Part shown: positions 18,527 through 27,471 of the stretch, one piece after another
Layout: each line of letters opens with the position of its first letter
How positions within the stretch are numbered: the stretch's first letter is position 1
Assembly (NCBI GenBank): GCA_017871115.1
Contig: JAFCIZ010000001.1
Coordinates: 3,763,501-3,827,500, forward strand
Direction: 5' to 3'
Length of the DNA stretch: 64,000 bases
Source of the DNA: Cunninghamella blakesleeana
Lineage: Eukaryota; Mucoromycota; Mucoromycetes; Mucorales; Cunninghamellaceae
Made by a program: the position numbers and the translations under genes
Notes under the pieces: generated by a model
Databases searched by the model: none
The model's input: the letters and a program-made list of their open reading frames with translations, nothing else
What the model was told of the DNA's origin: nothing

Positions 18527-19663
18527 ATGGAAAATCCACAAAAATCAAGTATCGAGCAAACCGCGTTGGAAAATCATGATCATCACCATGATCCTAACCT
18601 TGCTGCTAAGCTGAAGCTTAATCTTTTAACTTTTTCAGGTTCTGATGACGAAGACTTTCGTTATTTTGAAAAGTCCTTGGAAAATTATTTTAAATTATCT
18701 AGAGTTGGTATGGATAGAAGGGCAATTATCTTGAAGGTGCAATTGTCTGGTCCTGCTGAATTCTATTTTGAACAATTAGAACAAGATCCAAATATGGCTA
18801 ATGACTATCAAAAATTGATGAATGCTTTAAGGGAAAAGTATGTCACCAAAGAATTAATATTATCATACGAAATTGCACTTGGTACTATTAAACAAGGCAA
18901 TGACGAAAGACCAAAGAACTTTTTGGCACGTATCCAAGAAATGGCAAGATTGGCACAATTAAAAGATGATCATATTATATTGATGAGATTCCGTGCTGGT
19001 TTAAAAGAAGAAATCAGAATGCACTGTATGGATCAAGGTGCTGAAACATTGAATCAATGGTATAACTATGCTGAAAATTGGTGGAAGACAAGACACATAC
19101 AATTATTACCATCTGTATGTAATCTTACCAATGCTAACAGATTTGCTGGAGGCCATAAAAAGAAGTCAAATAATAATAATTATGGTGATTATAATGGCAA
19201 TACATCATTAAATACAGCTGAACATGTTGATGGAGAATCTGCATTCATGCAAAAACTTTTAGGTCATATGGAAAAATTGATAAACACCAAATTGGAAGAC
19301 AAAAGAGGTTCGTACAATAACCAAAGAAACAACAACAATAATAATCGTAACAATCAATCATATAATGGACCTAATAATTATAACAGAAATAATAATCAAA
19401 AATACAGAAATAATCAGTATAACAATTATCGTCAATATAATAATAATAACAACAACAATAATCATAATTATAACAATCAATATTTACCTGAAGATAATTA
19501 TAATAACAGAGATTATTATCATCAAGGAAATCAAATGCAAAATAACAATAATTATAATCCACAATATAATTATCCACAACAAAATCCTTATAATAATCCA
19601 TCAAATAATAATCCACCAAATAATAATCAAAATAACACACCAGTTAATGGTTCAAAAAACTAA
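18527..19663 (+). CDS. gag: A1 Gag
   Basis: 378 residues. In the family, Gag forms the virus-like particle that packages element RNA. A helical Gag core spans about residues 35-185 (EDFRYFEKSLENYF, AEFYFEQLEQDPN, ELILSYEIALGTIKQG, FLARIQEMARLAQLKDD, WYNYAENWW). From about residue 210 the protein is dominated by Asn with Tyr, Arg and Gln (RNNNNNN, NNYNRNNNQKYRNNQYNN). There is no CCHC zinc knuckle, so RNA binding would have to rely on the Arg/Asn-rich tail. The last three codons (TCA AAA AAC) form the slippery site and are followed by the TAA stop. The start is the ATG about 150 nt after the primer-binding site. Confidence 0.93.
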   Translation: MENPQKSSIEQTALENHDHHHDPNLAAKLKLNLLTFSGSDDEDFRYFEKSLENYFKLSRVGMDRRAIILKVQLSGPAEFYFEQLEQDPNMANDYQKLMNALREKYVTKELILSYEIALGTIKQGNDERPKNFLARIQEMARLAQLKDDHIILMRFRAGLKEEIRMHCMDQGAETLNQWYNYAENWWKTRHIQLLPSVCNLTNANRFAGGHKKKSNNNNYGDYNGNTSLNTAEHVDGESAFMQKLLGHMEKLINTKLEDKRGSYNNQRNNNNNNRNNQSYNGPNNYNRNNNQKYRNNQYNNYRQYNNNNNNNNHNYNNQYLPEDNYNNRDYYHQGNQMQNNNNYNPQYNYPQQNPYNNPSNNNPPNNNQNNTPVNGSKN

Positions 19664-19702
19664 ATAGGGCAATTGTTACAGATGGTCAATTGGGAATCCC
19701 TA
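19654..19702 (+). promoter_or_regulatory. -1 ribosomal frameshift signal, A1 gag-pol
   Basis: A_AAA_AAC at 19654-19660 is in the correct phase (TCA AAA AAC) directly before the gag stop. After 4 nt a stem can form: TAGGG (19665-19669) with CCCTA (19698-19702), and CAATTG (19670-19675) with CAATTG (19687-19692), with an 11-nt loop and a 5-nt bulge. Pol lies in the -1 frame. Confidence 0.88.
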
Positions 19703-22700
19703 TTACAAAATCCATCCATCCAAATAATAATCAACTATATCAAGAAAATAATATTAATAAATATCACAACTATAATACACCAAATAATTCCAACATAAAC
19801 ACACGATATTATAATACAAATACTTACGTTCCACATAACATAATGGACAACCATAATGATTATTTATCATCACAAAATCATTATTATCTTCAAAATATAT
19901 TAGATAGTGATCAAGAAATCAATGATTGCGATTTTAATGTTGCTGTAAATCCAAAACCACCAGTTGTTGAAAAAGCAATAAGAAAACCACGTACAAGGAA
20001 GACTATAGAAAAACCAAGTACATCAGCAGCTGCTACAAAATCTATTCCACAACAAATACAACAAGATATTCGTGATCATACACATGTTCCACCACAAAAT
20101 AATCCATTTTTCCAAAACGTATTTTCACAGCATCCAAATCAAGATGTAGCTGAACCTTCTAAATCAAATAATAATGATATGATGGAAGAAGTACAAGTAA
20201 TAAATGATAAAAGGAAAAAAGTATCCATTCAAGAACCACCTGTTGATAAAAAGAAGAAGACACCAAAAAGGAAATCACAACCATTATCAATAAATTATAA
20301 TATTTCTGAAGATATATTACATCAAAAAGCTAATATTAATGTTGGTGACCTTATAACTATATCTGCTCCATTAAGAAGAGAATTGATTACAGCTTGTAGA
20401 CAATCAAGAATAAAAAGACCAATTGATAAAGGTAAAGAAAAAGATGTACAATTAAATTCTATTGATAATAGTGATGTTGTAACTACCGCTGCATATGCCG
20501 ATATAATGGTGAATGATGTAAAGGTTACTGGATTAATTGATTGTGGAGCTGCAAGAGCTTGTATGTCCAGGGCAATGATGAAATCATTAGATCTAGAAAT
20601 TGATGCACCATCTACAAGTATTTTTGTAATGGGAAATGGTACTAAACAACCTGCACTAGGTGTAATTCATGATGTTCCTATTACTGTTGGTGAAGGGTTA
20701 ACTATACCAATTGATGTTGAAGTATTACCAAAGTGTCCACAACATATAGTGTTAGGTACTAGTTGGTTGGATCATGCACAAGCAGTAATAAACTTTAAAA
20801 CAGGTACCTTAAAGGTGACTTATAAACGTCGTACACAAGAAATTCCAATTACCTATATAAAAACAAATGAACGTCCATATACATATCAACGTGTTACAAA
20901 TGTTAAATATGAATTGGAACAGCCACAAGGTGAAGAAGTAGCTGAAAATCTATCAAATACTAGTGAATCTGAAGATGATACTGATTCTAATGATGAAGAT
21001 TCGATTGATGACGAAGAATCTACTGATAGTAATGAAGAAGATGCTGTACAAGATGATGAAGACTTTTATCTAATGGATGATCATGAAAAAAGTCCAGTAA
21101 TCCAAACACGTCCAAATAAAGATGAAGGTACTATGATGATATTAAGTGGAAATACTGGTTTATCAATACCACCTTATCATATTTGTCAAATCAACTATGC
21201 TATTGATGAAAATATAATCGTTCCACATTTTAAACATCTTGATGAATTTTTGGATAAACATGAAGACTTTGATGTAATCTTGGAAATTATCAATAAAACT
21301 GAAGACATGATGGAAATACCGCCAAACAACATACTAGGTGAATTCATAAATAGAAAACAATTTCCAATACAAAAGGATCCATATGTCGAATATACTGGTT
21401 ATGATTTTGAGGACCACTATAGAGATTTACCACCTTCTCTGCTGGAAGATGATACTGAAGAAATTATTCTTGATCCAAATATAAAAGGAAAAATCCAAAT
21501 GGGTGACATACCTGAAGAATACAAAAAGAAATTTTATAAATTAATACACCACTATCAAGATATCTTTGATTGGAATAATGATAAAATGGGAAAAACTACA
21601 TTAATAGAACACGAAATAATATTAAAAGAAAATACATTACCTATCAGACACAGACCATATAGATTGGGACCAAGTGAACAAGAATATTTGAAGAATGAAT
21701 TAGACCGTCTTTGTAAATTGGGAATTATAAAACCTTCAAATTCTCCTTTTACTGCACCAATTATTTTAGTCAAAAAGAAGAATGGTGAATATCGTATGGT
21801 AGTTGACTATCGTAAACTGAATACACATACAAAAGTTGATTCATATCCACTACCACGTATTGATGATCTAATTGACGAACTTGGAAAATCAAAAATATTT
21901 TCTGCTTTGGATTTAAGATCTGGTTTCCATCAAGTTCCATTAAAAGAATCAAGTAAAGAATTAACTGGCTTTACAACTAAATTTGGTACTTATCAATATG
22001 AAATGCTGCCAATGGGATTGGTGAATAGTCCTGCTACTTTCCAAAGATTAATTGATATCTGTTATAAAGATTTGCTGCATAGTAATCTAGTCGCATTTAT
22101 TGATGATCTTAATGTACATTCCAAAAACTTGGATCAACACCTAATTGACTTGGAAAGATTATTCGAATACACTAGAAGAGGTGGATTGGTATTTAATATT
22201 GAAAAGTGTATATTCTTTAAAGATGAATTAAAATTTTTAGGCTATATAATAACTGCTGAAGGAATCAAGACTGATCCAGATAAAATTGCAAAGGTTAAAG
22301 ATTATCCAATACCAAAAACAATTAAACAAGTTAGAGGCTTTTTAGGTTTAGCTTCATATTACAGAAGATTTGTAAAAGGATTTGCTGCTACTGCTAGGCC
22401 ATTACATGATCAAACAAAAACCAAAAAGAGAATACCATGGACAGAAGATACAACAAAAGCTTTTGAAAAATTAAAGGAGAATCTAATCAATGCTCCAATA
22501 TTAAGAAGACCTGATTTTGATAAACCATTCATTGTTGTATGCGATGCTTCACAACTAGGATTAGGTTCTATATTAACACAACTAGATGACGATGGTCGTG
22601 AACATCCAATAATATTTGCTAGTAGAGGATTGAAGAATAGTGAATTAAACTATGGTGCTACTAAATTAGAATGTCTTGCCTTGGTATGGAGTTTACAAAT

Positions 22701-22899
22701 ATTCAGACCGTATTTATTGGGAAAGAAGTTTACTGTTATATCTGATCATTCGCCGTTAAGATGGTTAATTGAATCACCAAAAGTTACTGGAATTGTTGCA
22801 AGATGGATCACATATTTAGCCGATTATGAATTTGAAATCAAATATAGAGCTGGAAGAAAACAAGAAGCTGCTGATTTTCTTTCAAGGCTAGGCTACTAA
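19654..22899 (+). CDS. pol: A1 Pol: protease, reverse transcriptase, RNase H
   Basis: The frame has no ATG near its start. It is open from the slippery site, so I start it there (1081 codons after slippage). An Asn-rich and basic N-terminal third is followed by an aspartic protease whose active site reads LIDCGAARACMS (about residue 295), with Cys in place of the usual Ser or Thr, then HIVLGTSWL. An acidic linker (about residues 420-480) follows. Reverse transcriptase motifs are YRMVVDYRKLN, LDLRSGFHQVP, MGLVNSPATFQ and FIDDLNVHS (catalytic DD). RNase H has FIVVCDASQLGLG, ATKLECLALVW and VISDHSPLRW, ending ADFLSRLGY. Integrase is not fused, unlike most Ty3/gypsy Pol proteins. The product copies element RNA into DNA in the particle. 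Confidence 0.93.
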   Translation, partial: KKLNRAIVTDGQLGIPITKSIHPNNNQLYQENNINKYHNYNTPNNSNINTRYYNTNTYVPHNIMDNHNDYLSSQNHYYLQNILDSDQEINDCDFNVAVNPKPPVVEKAIRKPRTRKTIEKPSTSAAATKSIPQQIQQDIRDHTHVPPQNNPFFQNVFSQHPNQDVAEPSKSNNNDMMEEVQVINDKRKKVSIQEPPVDKKKKTPKRKSQPLSINYNISEDILHQKANINVGDLITISAPLRRELITACRQSRIKRPIDKGKEKDVQLNSIDNSDVVTTAAYADIMVNDVKVTGLIDCGAARACMSRAMMKSLDLEIDAPSTSIFVMGNGTKQPALGVIHDVPITVGEGLTIPIDVEVLPKCPQHIVLGTSWLDHAQAVINFKTGTLKVTYKRRTQEIPITYIKTNERPYTYQRVTNVKYELEQPQGEEVAENLSNTSESEDDTDSNDEDSIDDEESTDSNEEDAVQDDEDFYLMDDHEKSPVIQTRPNKDEGTMMILSGNTGLSIPPYHICQINYAIDENIIVPHFKHLDEFLDKHEDFDVILEIINKTEDMMEIPPNNILGEFINRKQFPIQKDPYVEYTGYDFEDHYRDLPPSLLEDDTEEIILDPNIKGKIQMGDIPEEYKKKFYKLIHHYQDIFDWNNDKMGKTTLIEHEIILKENTLPIRHRPYRLGPSEQEYLKNELDRLCKLGIIKPSNSPFTAPIILVKKKNGEYRMVVDYRKLNTHTKVDSYPLPRIDDLIDELGKSKIFSALDLRSGFHQVPLKESSKELTGFTTKFGTYQYEMLPMGLVNSPATFQRLIDICYKDLLHSNLVAFIDDLNVHSKNLDQHLIDLERLFEYTRRGGLVFNIEKCIFFKDELKFLGYIITAEGIKTDPDKIAKVKDYPIPKTIKQVRGFLGLASYYRRFVKGFAATARPLHDQTKTKKRIPWTEDTTKAFEKLKENLINAPILRRPDFDKPFIVVCDASQLGLGSILTQLDDDGREHPIIFASRGLKNSELNYGATKLECLALVWSLQIFRPYLLGKKFTVISDHSPLRWLIESPKVTGIVARWITYLADYEFEIKYRAGRKQEAADFLSRLGY

Positions 22900-23145
22900 A
22901 ATAACAAAATGCATAAATATAAATACATATATATATAAAAAAAAAAAACAAAAAACAAAAACAAACAAAAACAAAAAAAAAAAAATTCAATTACTTACTA
23001 CTCGACCAAGTTTTGCTGAAGTCGTAAAAAGCTGCATACCTACACTTATAATCGATCAACACTATTTATCAGTATTACTAAAATATTATTCAACAATATA
23101 TTCAAGAATCTAAATACAAGAAATTTACAACAAATATCAGTAAAA
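22900..23145 (+). promoter_or_regulatory. A1 pol-int spacer with conserved hairpin
   Basis: A 246-nt A-rich spacer. At 23003-23024 it holds a hairpin: CGAC (23003-23006) pairs with GTCG (23021-23024), CA with TG, with an unpaired AA on the 3' side. AAAAAGCTG follows. The same architecture occurs in every element here. It is a candidate signal for expressing the downstream integrase. Confidence 0.65.
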
Positions 23146-24459
23146 ATGGAACAAAACAAAATTGATTTAATAAAAAATTATTTATCAACATTAAAATTAC
23201 CTGACAACATCACCGATAAAGAAAAGAATTATTTACAAAAACATTCCCACAAATTTATCATACACAACAACGAATTGTACCGATATAATATTAACCTGCA
23301 GACGATAAGAAAAGTTTTGAATAAAGATCAAGTGTCAGAAGCATTATACATGCATCATCAACATCCATTAGGAGGACATATGGGTTACCACAACACATTA
23401 TTCAAACTTGCAAATCATTATTATTGGGAAAATATGACAAAAGATGTACAGAATTACGTCAAGAAATGCAGTAGATGTCAAACTACAGGTCCTGCTAAAC
23501 ATAACGAATTATTACACCCTATTCCAACAACATCCAAACCTTTCTTCCAATGGGCATTAGATGTCAAACATATTTCTACATCTAAAAATGGATATAGATA
23601 TATAGTTGCAGGTATTGATTATCTAACGAAATGGGTTGAAGCTCGTGCATTAAAATTCCAAACTGCAGCCGAAATAGCATTGTTTATTTATGAAGATATT
23701 ATTTGTCGACACGGTGCGCCACACATAATAATTACAGATAATGGAAAGCCATTTATAGGTGAATTAATTAAAAAAGTCTGTTTCCAATACAATATCCACC
23801 ATAAAACTATAAGTGTTGGGAATTCGCAAGCAAACGGGTTGATAGAAAAGTTTAATTCCACTTTAGGCGCTATTCTAAAAAAGTTAAACAATAAAGAAAA
23901 ACAAGTATGGGATCAATATTTACCATCCGTTCTATTTGCCTATCGTACTATCAAACAAAAATCAACAAATTATTCTCCTTTTTATTTAACTTACGGGCAT
24001 GAAGCAAAGACACCTTATGACTTATTTATGGATATACCAATAGAAGTAAATTCTGCAAGATTCCAATATCAGTTACACGTACGCGCTGCAAAAGAATTAT
24101 TGTCACTAAAACAGATAAGAAAAGACGCTGCAGAATTTATAAAGAAATCCCAAAAGAATCAAAAGAAGGCCATTGACAAGAAGATTAATAATGAAAAGAA
24201 GGAATGGAAACCGCCTTTTAGGATTGGTGATATTGTTATGATGTATATTGGAAGAAAATCAAACTCTTGGGGTGGCAAAATATCAGATAACTGGAAAGGC
24301 AAATATATTGTTCATCAAAGTTTAGGTAAAGGTACTTATCTGATAAAAGAATTCAACGTGACCAATACCAAACTAAGAAGAATACACGGCAATAAATTGA
24401 AGTTGTTGCAGATGCCTGACGTATTTTGGATTGACTTTGCTAAAAAGACAATCGTATAA
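23146..24459 (+). CDS. A1 integrase (separate ORF)
   Basis: 437 residues. It joins element cDNA to target DNA in the nucleus. The N-terminal zinc domain shows the HH pair within YMHHQHPLGGHMGYH and CSRCQ (about residues 70-115). The catalytic core has ALDVKH (D), IIITDNGKPF (D) and ANGLIEKFNS (E), with 35 residues between the second D and E. The C-terminal domain holds FRIGDIVMMYIGRKSNSWGGK, SLGKGTYLIKE and RRIHGNKLKLL, without a chromodomain. It starts at its own ATG. It happens to share the pol frame here but not in A2 or B, so independent expression is likely. The stop codon is followed at once by an oligo-A run. Confidence 0.93.
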   Translation: MEQNKIDLIKNYLSTLKLPDNITDKEKNYLQKHSHKFIIHNNELYRYNINLQTIRKVLNKDQVSEALYMHHQHPLGGHMGYHNTLFKLANHYYWENMTKDVQNYVKKCSRCQTTGPAKHNELLHPIPTTSKPFFQWALDVKHISTSKNGYRYIVAGIDYLTKWVEARALKFQTAAEIALFIYEDIICRHGAPHIIITDNGKPFIGELIKKVCFQYNIHHKTISVGNSQANGLIEKFNSTLGAILKKLNNKEKQVWDQYLPSVLFAYRTIKQKSTNYSPFYLTYGHEAKTPYDLFMDIPIEVNSARFQYQLHVRAAKELLSLKQIRKDAAEFIKKSQKNQKKAIDKKINNEKKEWKPPFRIGDIVMMYIGRKSNSWGGKISDNWKGKYIVHQSLGKGTYLIKEFNVTNTKLRRIHGNKLKLLQMPDVFWIDFAKKTIV

Positions 24460-24614
24460 AAAAAAAAAAAATTTTTATGGGAAAAAGAAAAAAAAAAAAA
24501 GAAAAACTTTATATATATATTTAAAATTCCGAAAAAAAAAAAAACTATAAATAAGGAAAATTTTGAAAAAAAAAAAAAATTATAAATAATAATAATAACT
24601 TTTATCTCTTCAAC

Positions 24615-25232
24615 ATGAACACTCTCTCAAATATCTTTGATTTAAACCTCGAAACCATGGATTGTGATTCTGGATATATGGCCGAAGCTATGGATACGAA
24701 TCAAGATTTCTTAAATGAATTTTTGAAACAAGATATTGATAATCTTCTTAATATGGAAATAAACAATAGCGATACTTCCATGCCAAATGGTGATATGCAA
24801 ATAATGAATAGCATCTTCACGCCTGAAATGATGCTATGGCTAAATAATGATTTTACGATGGAAGACCATTTAAAAATACAAATCAAGAACAATTTTAATA
24901 AGTTTGTTAACCTTTGTATCGCTGAATTGGACAACAAATGGAAAAAGGAAAATTTGTTAGACAATATTATCATTCCTGATGCCTTGCAATATATCCATGA
25001 AACGCTCAAGAAACCAAACACGCTTTCTGAAAAGAAAATTTATTATGGAAAAAGAAGAAAGATATTGGAAGAATTATTTCAAGGTCTGGGGTATCAAGAT
25101 TTTAAAAATGAAATTATCAAAAAGACGAATGCCAAAGACAAGTGGACAAGAAAAGATGGAGGTCCATCTCATTCCTGGTGGGATGATGTTATGAAGTGGA
25201 TTCGTTTGGATCACTTCAAAAACGGTGTTTAA
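24615..25232 (+). CDS. A1 ORF4, unknown protein ending in the LTR
   Basis: 205 residues, not recognised. The N-terminal 75 residues are acidic (DCDSGY, QDIDNLLNMEINNSD). The middle carries FTPEMMLWLNNDF and WKKENLLDNIIIPDALQYIH, both matched in A3 ORF4. A basic helix YYGKRRKILEELFQG and KDKW follow, then DGGPSHSWWDDVMKWIRLDHF. The last 15 codons and the stop lie inside the 3' LTR, and the likely polypurine tract (GGTGGGATGA) is coding sequence of this ORF. It has no membrane span or signal peptide. Its position suggests an accessory protein, and DNA or RNA binding is only a guess from the basic helix. It is 100% open in A1 and A2. Confidence 0.8.
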   Translation: MNTLSNIFDLNLETMDCDSGYMAEAMDTNQDFLNEFLKQDIDNLLNMEINNSDTSMPNGDMQIMNSIFTPEMMLWLNNDFTMEDHLKIQIKNNFNKFVNLCIAELDNKWKKENLLDNIIIPDALQYIHETLKKPNTLSEKKIYYGKRRKILEELFQGLGYQDFKNEIIKKTNAKDKWTRKDGGPSHSWWDDVMKWIRLDHFKNGV

Positions 25233-25820
25233 ATTTTAAACCTTATTTTATACTTTTACCTTTCATGGGAAGATAAAAAGTTTATATATTACTTTTACTT
25301 TCTCTTGGAAGATAAAAAGTTCTATACTTTTACCTTCTCTCAGAAGATAAAAAGTCAAACCTTATTTCTAAAAAATAGTATAAATACTCGACATTTTTAT
25401 TTTTATTTTGAAAAATCAGTTAATTTGAAATAAAGATTTATATATATTAAATTCTCTTAACTCATCTTTTTAGCTAAAGATTATATTTACTTTATATTAA
25501 TATTGTTGATTACTATCCAATATTACTTTATATTATTTTATTATAATAATCGTTGATCTTTATCCGATATTATATTTATTTTATTTTAATTTTATTACTT
25601 TGTCTATATAATTGTTGATCTTTATCCAATTATATAATTTATTTTATTTTATTTTATTATTTTAATTTTATTTTAAATTATCAATCTAAACTAAGTTGTA
25701 TCTACTTATAAAACAAGATACTGGTGCTCACTGACAACTAAACTAAACTATAAAACTATCTACTTTCCAAAACTATAAAAGGAAATTCTATTTTTCAAAC
25801 AACCAAAAATTTACACAACA
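25187..25820 (+). repeat. A1 3' LTR
   Basis: 634 bp, starting TGTTATGAAG inside ORF4 and ending ACACAACA. Its sequence subtype matches the A2 LTRs and the LTR at 16858, not the A1 5' LTR. It is followed by ATATAAATACAAACTC, the tail of an older B-type LTR. Confidence 0.9.
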
Positions 25821-25841
25821 ATATAAATACAAACTCTCTTA
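25821..25841 (+). repeat. Base LTR tail, piece 1 of 3
   Basis: 21 bp of the tail of an older B-type LTR. It continues, base for base against the B LTR, at 35392-35427 and then 58672-58679, once the nested elements and their target duplications are removed. Confidence 0.8.
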
Positions 25842-26521
25842 TGTCGTCCAAGCGGATGATGTTGGCGGTGATTAAATTATTTTTTTTTTTTCACAACCAA
25901 AGTTCTACAACCAAAGTTCTACAACCAAAGTTCTACAACCAAAGTTCTACAACCTAATTCCTACAACCTAATTCCTACAACCAAATTCCTACAACTTAAT
26001 TCCTACAACCAAAGTTCTACAACCAAATTCCTACAACCTTTTTCCTCTTTCTCTCCCTAAAAAATTTATTTTTTGTTTTAATATAAATAGGAAAGAATAT
26101 TTCTCTTTCTCTTTTGTTTTTTTTCTTTGTCAAATATAAACATAATATTTTTAAATAATACTTTATATAATAAATATTTTATTTGTCCAAACCAATTTTT
26201 TTATTTTATTTTAACTTTATACTAATTTCTTGATTGAAATCATTTTTATTACTATAACAAATATATTTTATTTCTTAAGTGAAATCTCTTTTTATTTATA
26301 TACAACATATATAAACTTTTATATTTTATTTTTAATTTTATTATTACTTTATTTGATTATTACTCTTTTTATATAATAATCTACTCTCTGACTTTTAAAT
26401 TCATTTGCATATACTTTTGAATTTTTTTTGAATATTTTTATTTTATATTATCTTTTTACCTTTTTACTTTTACATTATATTAAGTCGTTCTACTTGTAAA
26501 ACAAGAACTGGTGCTCACTGG
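25842..26521 (+). repeat. B' solo LTR, 5' part (interrupted by B)
   Basis: It starts TGTCGTCCAAGCGG after CTTA. The 3' part is at 35299-35387, followed by CTTA again, giving a 4-bp target duplication. Its promoter-proximal array is CTACAACCAAAGTT-like (about ten 13-14 bp units, 25895-26040), followed by a TATA box (AATATAAATAGG). The conserved TGGTGCTCACTG block (26509-26520) sits at the point where B inserted. Confidence 0.88.
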
Positions 26522-27326
26522 TGTCGCGCAGGATAATGATCCTACCGGTGTTTAAAAAAATTTTTTAACTTTTGTTTTAATTGGTCAAGCTCACATCCAC
26601 AACCGCACATCCACAGACGCACATCCACAACCGCACATCCACAGACGCACATCCACAACCGCACATCCACAGACGCACATCCACAGACGCACATCCACAG
26701 ACGCACATCCACAGATGTACATCCACAACCGCACATCCTTGACCGTATGACTTCTTTCTCTCTCTCTCTAAAATAAAATTTTGTTTTAATATAAATAGGA
26801 AAGAATATTTTTCTTTCTCTTTTGTTTTTTTTTACTTTGTCAAATATAAATGTCAAATTTTTAAGATAATATTTTATATAATAAATATTTTATTTGTCCA
26901 AACCAATTTTTATTTTTATTTTATTTTAACTTTATACTAATTTCTTAATTGAAATCATATTTATTACTATAACAGATATATTTTTATTTCTTAAGTGAAA
27001 TCTCTATTTTTATTTATATACAACATATATAAACTTTTATATTTTATTTTTTAATTTTATTATTACTTTATTTGATTATTACTCTTTTTATATAATAATC
27101 TATTCTCTGACTTTTAAATTCATTTGCATATACTTTTGAATTTTTTTTAAATATTTTTATTTTTTTTATCCTTTTATTTTTTTTTACTTTTACGTTATAT
27201 TAAGTCGTTCTACTTACAAAACAAGAACTGGTGCTCACTGGAATTATCTTATTTATAATTAATATAAATACAAACTCTCTTATTTTATTTTAACAAAAAT
27301 AACTCTTACCAAAAACACACACAACA
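26522..27326 (+). repeat. B 5' LTR
   Basis: TGTCGCGCAGG to ACACAACA, 805 bp. It begins with the ORF4 end, then about eleven 14-bp units alternating CACATCCACAACCG and CACATCCACAGACG (26592-26745). Next come a TATA box (AATATAAATAGG near 26790) and the conserved TGGTGCTCACTG block at 27229-27240. Confidence 0.93.
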
Positions 27327-27330
27327 TATT

Positions 27331-27348
27331 TGGTGCTCACTGGCGGGG
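27331..27348 (+). other. B primer-binding site
   Basis: TGGTGCTCACTGGCGGGG, 4 nt after the LTR and identical to the A elements, so B uses the same primer tRNA. Confidence 0.75.
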
Positions 27349-27471
27349 AAACTTCAAAAAACTACAGGGTAAACTTTAAAAACTACTAAGGAAAATTTCA
27401 AAACTATTACATTCTGCAAGTACACTCTTTGAAGTTTATTCATTTTAAAACTGAAGATTATCAACCATAAA

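Larger units (their letters stand above)
17717..25820 (+). mobile_element. Ty3/gypsy element A1, all four ORFs intact
   Basis: An 8.1-kb element: LTR, PBS, gag, frameshift site, pol, hairpin spacer, integrase, ORF4, LTR. All four ORFs are open. The LTRs belong to two subtypes: the 5' copy resembles the tail of the A3 LTR, while the 3' copy matches A2. The flanks (CAAC left, ATAT right) do not form a target duplication. The unit is therefore probably a recombinant or gene-converted copy. The right flank is the tail of an older B-type LTR. Confidence 0.9.

Noticed and set aside
19661..19663. Stop-codon readthrough from gag into pol
   Set aside because: Pol is in the -1 frame relative to gag in every element, so readthrough would not reach it.
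19365..19667. Long Ile/Thr-rich and Tyr-rich ORFs over the gag tails on both strands (also near 28352, 37073, 45233, 53273)
   Set aside because: They are frame-shifted or antisense readings of the AAT/AAC repeats encoding the Asn-rich Gag tail, and composition explains them fully.
22996..23040. Hammerhead or other self-cleaving ribozyme in the pol-int spacer
   Set aside because: The hammerhead core (CUGAUGA and GAAA with three stems) is absent, and I cannot match another known ribozyme.
22900..23145. An intron joining pol to integrase
   Set aside because: No GT-AG pair is conserved across A, B and C spacers that would join RNase H to integrase in frame, and Pol ends at its natural boundary.
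26542..26856. A 104-residue Cys/Val/Asp-rich antisense ORF in the B LTRs (also 34514-34828)
   Set aside because: It is an artefact of the 14-bp tandem array. The D LTR has a different unit number, and the ORF is short and altered there.
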